Of a stretch of DNA of 16,493 bases, positions 12,709 through 16,493 are shown piece by piece (the stretch's first letter is position 1; each line of letters opens with the position of its first letter). The notes beneath the pieces were generated by a model. The model was not told where the DNA came from, searched no databases, and was given only the letters and a program-made list of their open reading frames with translations. The stretch covers positions 1 to 16,493 of the forward strand of contig CABUYS010000022.1 in assembly GCA_902495835.1 (NCBI GenBank). Reading direction: 5' to 3'. The DNA is from an uncultured Oscillospiraceae bacterium. GTDB taxonomy: Bacteria > Bacillota > Clostridia > Oscillospirales > Acutalibacteraceae. A program made the position numbers and the translations under genes.

Positions 12709-13527
12709 GTGAATGTTTATAATTATTTAATTTCTGGAAACGCAAAATATGGTTCGAATAAAGAAAATATTTGTAAGTCTAGTTTCAATTGTAGAACCTC
12801 TGATATACAAAAAAATGTTATAATAGCACCTACTTGGGGAGCAGATTTGTTTTCTGAACATGTAGATAATATCAGGTGTATATGTGAGTGTACGGATCAC
12901 AAATTCAGTGTAAGTGAATTAACACTAGGAGCCGAAAAAGTGACTTATATAAAAACCGGAGCGTGTGCGTCTAATGTTTTAGATTGTGTATTAGCTCTTG
13001 GGTGTACTCCGTGCAAAAATGTCTTATTTATCGGTGCGGTTGGTGCCTTAGACAAAAATATGAAAATAGGAGATATTGTTATACCGAAGTATTCGGTATG
13101 TGGAGTTGGTGCTGACAGATATTTAACAGATGAAAGTATTGCGAAAAATGACAGTTATGGTAAGAAATATTATCCCAATGAAGAATTTTCATCTAAAGCC
13201 CTAAAAATTAGCAATGAAATGATAAAAAATAATAGCATAAAGTGTCACATTGGAAAGACGTTCAGTGTTGATACAATATTTGCGCAGTATGCTCATTTAG
13301 AAGAATTTATAAATATGGGCTGTAATACAATCGAAATGGAAACAGCCACCTTTTTTCATACCGCTAACGTTGTAGGTATTAAGGCAACTGCTGTTTTAAG
13401 TATTGTAGATAACACATTGGCAGGAAAAGCAATTTACAAAGGTAGGACAGATAAAGATAAAAAAATAATTCAAGAAATGAAAAAAATTTTAATGCCAAAA
13501 ATAGCATTAAAAATTCTGTTAAAATAA
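12709..13527 (+). CDS. Nucleoside phosphorylase-superfamily protein
   Basis: The protein has 272 residues and starts at GTG 12709, with GTGGGGA as a weak ribosome site. The PNP/UDP phosphorylase fold is indicated by TGACASNVLD (about 83-92), VLFIGAVGALDKNMKIGDIV (about 105-124, the typical G-x-x-G-x-L and G-D-x-V/I segment), GVGADRYL, FSVDTIFAQ and the base/ribose-binding stretch IEMETATFF (E209, E211), then SIVDN near 231-235. Members cleave the glycosidic bond of a nucleoside with phosphate, or are related hydrolases. The substrate cannot be read from the sequence. The N-terminal 35 residues are less typical. It is apparently a single-gene unit. Confidence 0.8.
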   Translation: MNVYNYLISGNAKYGSNKENICKSSFNCRTSDIQKNVIIAPTWGADLFSEHVDNIRCICECTDHKFSVSELTLGAEKVTYIKTGACASNVLDCVLALGCTPCKNVLFIGAVGALDKNMKIGDIVIPKYSVCGVGADRYLTDESIAKNDSYGKKYYPNEEFSSKALKISNEMIKNNSIKCHIGKTFSVDTIFAQYAHLEEFINMGCNTIEMETATFFHTANVVGIKATAVLSIVDNTLAGKAIYKGRTDKDKKIIQEMKKILMPKIALKILLK

Positions 13528-13704
13528 AATTCTAAAGTTTACTTACAATCATTTTTACTTAATGCTAAGTTTAATAAGGGTCATGTATTTAATGATTTAC
13601 AGCTATTACATTTTATAAGTTCGACGTAGAATTACGGGCATATTAAACGTCATGATTATGTTTGAACTGTCAGACACTTTAGAAGTGTTATTTGAATGGA
13701 AAAT
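13528..13704. other. Spacer after the phosphorylase gene, no gene seen
   Basis: A 20-codon frame from ATG 13658 (MFELSDTLEVLFEWKIPNES) runs into the downstream hairpin but has no ribosome site. A small ACACTT/AAGTGT inverted repeat (13674-13688) is present. Nothing else is recognisable. Confidence 0.4.
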
Positions 13705-13730
13705 ACCTAACGAAAGTTAGGTTATTTTTA
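13705..13730 (+). terminator. Intrinsic terminator with GAAA tetraloop
   Basis: ACCTAAC (13705-13711), GAAA, GTTAGGT (13716-13722), then TATTTTTA. It is likely the terminator for the phosphorylase transcript, although it lies about 180 bases after the stop. Confidence 0.75.
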
Positions 13731-13824
13731 TGCTTAAAAATAATTTGAAAGGACAAATTAAAAAATAATAATTATGAAGTTATTATTAAGTATCTCAATA
13801 ACGGTTTTTTTATCAGACAGATAG

Positions 13825-13977
13825 TTAATTATCTTAGGAAAAGAAAAATATGATATTTGTGATGAAGAAATATTTGAAGGTAAGAGTTGTTATGAGATTG
13901 ATAGCTTAACTTATTGTCCTGAATGTATGAAAATACGCATTAAGGTTATAGGAGTGTCGGCCATCTCAAGGTCGTAA
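13825..13977 (+). pseudogene. Broken small zinc-ribbon protein gene
   Basis: The frame between a TAG at 13822 and a TAA at 13975 has no start codon or ribosome site. It encodes KYDICDEEIFEGKSCYEIDS and then LTYCPECMKIRIK. This resembles small treble-clef or zinc-ribbon proteins with a C-x-x-C-G-E-x-I-x-E-G ... Y-C-x-x-C pattern. The first expected Cys appears as Tyr (TAT for TGT), leaving Y-D-I-C. The second pair, C-P-E-C, is intact. It is a decayed gene of unknown role, perhaps from mobile DNA. Confidence 0.5.
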
Positions 13978-14351
13978 AAAACTAATTACTTGCTATTTTT
14001 AAAAGAGTTTCTTTGGAAAACACTTTGTGATATTTATAATTTCACTTTGTATGTTTAAAATTGCTTATAGGGTTATTTTGCTCTTGCATTTTAATTCTTA
14101 GTAATAAACTGTTTCTGTAAACTTCTAAAATTAATTTTAATTTAGCACAGAGAGATTTTTATTTAAGTTATTAATTATTGTGTGATTTTTTCAGATGTAC
14201 TTAAAAGGATATGGGATGTTAACAACGTTTCAGATATAATTTATGACTTATATTTTCAAAGGAATTATTGCTTTTTGCTAGTAAGTGAGTCTGCATACTT
14301 TTTTATGTTCAAACTTTTACCTTCGGCAATGCCGAGGAATTTTTATAACAC
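13978..14351. other. Gene-poor stretch before the tRNA terminator
   Basis: A 64-codon frame from GTG 14182 has no ribosome site and an unremarkable composition, and it ends inside the terminator stem, so I do not call a gene. A hairpin (CCTTCGGC/GCCGAGG, about 14322-14339) with T/A flanks lies close to the main terminator. Confidence 0.4.
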
Positions 14352-14391
14352 AAAAAAGTTAGACTATCAAAACTGATAGTCTAACTTTTTT
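14352..14391. terminator. Perfect bidirectional terminator of the tRNA-Ser pair
   Basis: An 18-base perfect inverted repeat (14352-14369 with 14374-14391) surrounds an AAAC loop. With A-runs on the left and T-runs on the right, it can stop transcription from either side. It lies just after the 3' end of tRNA-Ser(GCU) on the minus strand. Confidence 0.9.
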
Positions 14392-14425
14392 AGAATCGGT
14401 TATGTCTTATAATGCCAATCTTCAT

Positions 14426-14516
14426 TGGCGGAGAAGGAGGGATTTGAACCCTCGCGCCGATCGCTCGCCCTACACCCTTAGCAGGGGCGCCTCTTCAGCC
14501 ACTTGAGTACTTCTCC
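14426..14516 (-). tRNA. tRNA-Ser (anticodon GCU)
   Basis: Read on the minus strand: acceptor GGAGAAG at 14516, the D-arm with CTCAAGTGGCTGAAGAGG, the anticodon loop CTGCTAA (anticodon GCU), a long variable arm, the T-arm GAGGGTTCAAATCCCTC, and the 3' acceptor CTTCTCCG with encoded CCA (14428-14426). The long variable arm and the G-rich acceptor are typical of serine tRNAs. Second gene of a two-tRNA unit. Confidence 0.95.
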
Positions 14517-14532
14517 GTATTATTCAAATTCC

Positions 14533-14623
14533 TGGCGGAGAGAGTGGGATTCGAACCCACGGTCCCCTTACGGGGATCACCGGTTTTCAAGACCGGCTCC
14601 TTAAACCACTCGGACACCTCTCC
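14533..14623 (-). tRNA. tRNA-Ser (anticodon UGA)
   Basis: Read on the minus strand: acceptor GGAGAGG at 14623, the D-arm with TCCGAGTGGTTTAAGGA, the anticodon loop CTTGAAA (anticodon UGA), a long variable arm with CCCCGTAAGGGG, the T-arm GTGGGTTCGAATCCCAC, and the 3' acceptor CTCTCCG with encoded CCA. First gene of the pair, directly after the promoter and separated from tRNA-Ser(GCU) by 16 bases. Confidence 0.96.
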
Positions 14624-14640
14624 ATCAGAACACATTTAAG

Positions 14641-14670
14641 ATTATATCACGCCGAAAACTGATATGTCAA
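14641..14670 (-). promoter_or_regulatory. Strong promoter of the tRNA-Ser unit
   Basis: On the minus strand TTGACA (14670-14665), an 18-base spacer and TATAAT (14646-14641): both boxes match consensus. The first tRNA starts 17 bases after the -10 box. Confidence 0.9.
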
Positions 14671-14803
14671 TATTTTATTTTAAAAATTATTCATGAATTT
14701 TTTCTTAACTTTTTTTAAGAATCTTATGCAAACAAAAAAGCAACAACCATTTGTATTTAAAATGATAGATTATATTAAAACTATATAAAATATTTAAAAA
14801 CTG

Positions 14804-14848
14804 TTGACAATATCTATGGAAATATATATAATTGTGGCATGTGCACAT
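14804..14848 (+). promoter_or_regulatory. Consensus promoter with palindrome at the start site
   Basis: TTGACA (14804-14809), 17 bases and TATAAT (14827-14832) match sigma-A consensus exactly. The perfect palindrome ATGTGCACAT (14839-14848) lies where transcription should begin and is a candidate operator. Confidence 0.75.
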
Positions 14849-14875
14849 AATATTGATTTTTAAGGAGTGATTTTT

Positions 14876-15238
14876 ATGGCTGAAAAAATTGTAAAGTGTA
14901 CCAGAGATTGTAAGGCAGTGCTTAGACGTTTTTATAAAAAAGATTGTAAGTTTATAGAAATGAAAGATGTAAAAATTTTAAAAGGATGGTTTTTTTACGC
15001 AATTGGAGATATTACCACATCGTGTACTTTAGCTCCCTTAAAAAAATTTTCAAGAACTAGCGTAATTTTTGATGACAAAGATTTTGATGATGAAGGTAAA
15101 AAAAGTTTTTGTCGAGGTTATTTTAATGAGATTAAAGAAAAAAATATTTTAAAACAGCTTGAACTTGATGAATTGGGTGATTTATCACCATATCTTATTA
15201 AATTAAGTGCACCAGGGTCGTGCTTTGAAGAAATATAA
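14876..15238 (+). CDS. Unrecognised 120-residue protein
   Basis: The start is ATG 14876, after TAAGGAG (14861-14867) at 8 bases; an in-frame GTG at 14867 overlaps that ribosome site. I recognise no family. Visible features: a basic, Cys-containing N-terminal part (KCTRDCKAVLRRFYKKDCKF), a hydrophobic/aromatic strand (KGWFFYAIGDITT), an acidic patch (FDDKDFDDEGK), and a Glu/Leu-rich helix near the end (EKNILKQLELDELG). There are six cysteines in total but no clear CxxC pair, signal peptide or membrane span, so it is probably cytoplasmic. It is a single-gene unit with its own promoter and terminator, divergent from the tRNA-Ser unit. The consensus promoter suggests high or tightly repressed expression. 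Confidence 0.7.
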   Translation: MAEKIVKCTRDCKAVLRRFYKKDCKFIEMKDVKILKGWFFYAIGDITTSCTLAPLKKFSRTSVIFDDKDFDDEGKKSFCRGYFNEIKEKNILKQLELDELGDLSPYLIKLSAPGSCFEEI

Positions 15239-15267
15239 TAAATCTCTAATTAAAACAGTGAAACATT

Positions 15268-15318
15268 AGTAGCATATACCTTACCTCAACACAGAGGATA
15301 GGTATGTGTTACTTTTTT
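15268..15318 (+). terminator. Long-stem terminator after the unrecognised gene
   Basis: AGTAGCATATACCTTACCTC (15268-15287) pairs with GAGGATAGGTATGTGTTACT (15294-15313), allowing G-U pairs and one or two mismatches, around a 6-base loop. It is followed by TTTTT. Confidence 0.8.
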
Positions 15319-15351
15319 AAAAGCAAATTTTATAGTAAATAAATTTCAAAT

Positions 15352-15380
15352 TTGAGCATAATATAAGTATTCGTTATAAT
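15352..15380 (+). promoter_or_regulatory. Promoter of uvrC
   Basis: TTGAGC (15352-15357), a 17-base spacer and TATAAT (15375-15380) lie 37 bases before the uvrC start. I saw no clear LexA/DinR box (GAAC-N4-GTTC type) here. Confidence 0.7.
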
Positions 15381-15417
15381 TGAATAACGTCACTATAGTA
15401 TTATGAGGTTAAAAACA

Positions 15418-16493
15418 ATGAACGATGAATTAAATCTAAAACTCTTGGTAAGTAAGCTTCCGAATAATCCCGGTGTTTATATTATGAAAAATTCAAAAGA
15501 TGAAATTATTTACATTGGTAAGGCTAAAAATTTAAAAAATAGGGTTTCGTCATACTTTATTTCCGATTCCGGTCACAGCAAAAAAGTAATAAAAATGGTA
15601 GAAAACATACACCATTTTGACTATATAGTAACCGACAGTGAATTTGAAGCGTTAGTGCTTGAGTGCAGTTTAATAAAAAAATATCAGCCCAAGTACAATA
15701 TACTTTTAAAAGATGACAAAGGCTACAGCTATATTAAAATAACCAAAGAAGCATGGCCTAAAGTCTTGTATGTAAAGCAAAAAGAAAATGACGGTGCCAC
15801 TTATATAGGCCCGTACGTAAATGCTTTTTCCGTAAAACAAACCGTAAAAGAGATAGTAAAAATATTTAAACTTCCGACTTGTTTTCGAAATCTTTCAAAA
15901 AGATATAAACGACCATGCCTGAACTACTACATAAACAGATGTTCGGCACCGTGTATAGGAGCGATAAGTCATACCAAATATCTTGAAACAATTGATGAAG
16001 CTTCAAAATTTGTAAAAAACGGAATTTCGGAAACACTTAAATATCTCAAACAAAAAATGACGGAAGCGTCTGACAGTTTAAACTTTGAATACGCTGCAGA
16101 ATTAAGAGACAGAATTAAAGCAATAGACGGAATGAAAAATCGTCAAAAGGTAGTTTCAAATAAAATTAAAGACCAAGATGTAGTTGCCGTTGCGTGCGAT
16201 GATGTCAACGCTTCATTTGAGGTTTTTAGATTTAAAAACGGTGATTTGTACGAAAGTCAAAATTTCATTACGGATTTAGACGGTGATATCAAAAACATGA
16301 GAACCGAATTTATAAAAAGATATTACAGTCTTAAAGAATACATTCCGCAGAATATAGTTTTAGACGGAGATATTGAAAATTTTGAACTTATAGTTAAATT
16401 TTTGCGTCAAAAGAGTTTGAAAAACATCAATATAATAATTCCCAAAATAGGGGAGAATTTAAAACTTGTAGAGATGTGTAAAAACAACGCCTA
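15418..16493 (+). CDS. uvrC: Excinuclease ABC subunit C (partial, 3' end outside the window)
   Basis: UvrC makes both incisions flanking a DNA lesion after loading by UvrA and UvrB. ATG 15418 follows GAGG at 8 bases, and 358 complete codons lie in the window. The N-terminal GIY-YIG nuclease domain is clear (NNPGVYIMKNSKDEIIYIGK, then KNLKNRVSSYF, and FEALVLECSLIKKYQPKYN). It is followed by the conserved GPY region and a four-Cys-like cluster (CFRN ... CLNYYINRCSAPCIG). The UVR motif that binds UvrB is visible as LNFEYAAELRDRI. The RNase H-like second nuclease domain begins but is cut off, and the helix-hairpin-helix end is not seen. Full length is usually about 600 residues. Housekeeping gene, with no sign of damage. 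Confidence 0.97.
   Translation, partial: MNDELNLKLLVSKLPNNPGVYIMKNSKDEIIYIGKAKNLKNRVSSYFISDSGHSKKVIKMVENIHHFDYIVTDSEFEALVLECSLIKKYQPKYNILLKDDKGYSYIKITKEAWPKVLYVKQKENDGATYIGPYVNAFSVKQTVKEIVKIFKLPTCFRNLSKRYKRPCLNYYINRCSAPCIGAISHTKYLETIDEASKFVKNGISETLKYLKQKMTEASDSLNFEYAAELRDRIKAIDGMKNRQKVVSNKIKDQDVVAVACDDVNASFEVFRFKNGDLYESQNFITDLDGDIKNMRTEFIKRYYSLKEYIPQNIVLDGDIENFELIVKFLRQKSLKNINIIIPKIGENLKLVEMCKNNA

Noticed and set aside
14182..14376. 64-codon frame before the tRNA terminator
   Set aside because: GTG start without a ribosome site, no recognisable motif, and it ends within the terminator stem.

Overview
The window is AT-rich DNA (by eye about 30% G+C) with strong AGGAGG-type ribosome sites, near-consensus sigma-A promoters, frequent TTG/GTG starts, and a Spo0A-type regulator. 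This points to a low-GC Firmicute, most likely a gut-type member of the Clostridia (lineage is inference). The WxL surface-protein cluster is better known from lactobacilli, enterococci and Listeria.

Layout. 1-412 (-): N-terminal part of an M24/creatinase-like metallopeptidase. 549-1052 (+): a ThiT-like thiamine transporter subunit with an abnormal start. 1173-4386 (+): the most unusual part. A near-consensus promoter drives a tandem array of small proteins, each with a bacteriocin-type double-glycine leader (five intact, one decayed). Next comes a signal-less zinc amidase whose ribosome site lies inside a hairpin, then a 37-residue acidic peptide and a terminator. 4588-5532 (+): a divergent Spo0A paralogue with its own promoter and terminator. 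5533-6118: a decayed IS200/IS605-type element. 6172-6255 (-): a stray WxL-domain tail.

6393-10257 (-): a three-gene WxL locus, in transcription order a small WxL protein, a membrane-anchored WxLIP (DUF916/DUF3324) protein, and a large adhesin (beta-helix, Ig-like, WxL) behind a terminator-like hairpin. 10476-11647 (+): PadR regulator, DUF1700-type membrane protein and a small membrane peptide. 11728-12537 (+): a membrane-anchored HExxH peptidase, followed by a decayed second copy of the small membrane peptide. 12709-13527 (+): a nucleoside phosphorylase-superfamily protein. 13528-14351: mostly gene-poor, with a terminator and a broken zinc-ribbon gene. 14352-14670 (-): two tRNA-Ser genes with a strong promoter and terminator. 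14876-15238 (+): an unrecognised 120-residue protein. 15418 to the end (+): the first 358 codons of uvrC.

How the genes may work together. The peptide array, amidase, acidic peptide and Spo0A-like regulator form one codirectional block that could be a peptide-secretion or cell-wall-targeting system under developmental control. No C39-type peptidase/ABC exporter and no modification enzyme is visible, so those would have to be encoded elsewhere. The neighbouring WxL locus, membrane peptidase and IS remnant suggest an accessory, cell-surface-oriented region with ongoing duplication and decay, bounded by housekeeping genes (tRNA-Ser, uvrC).
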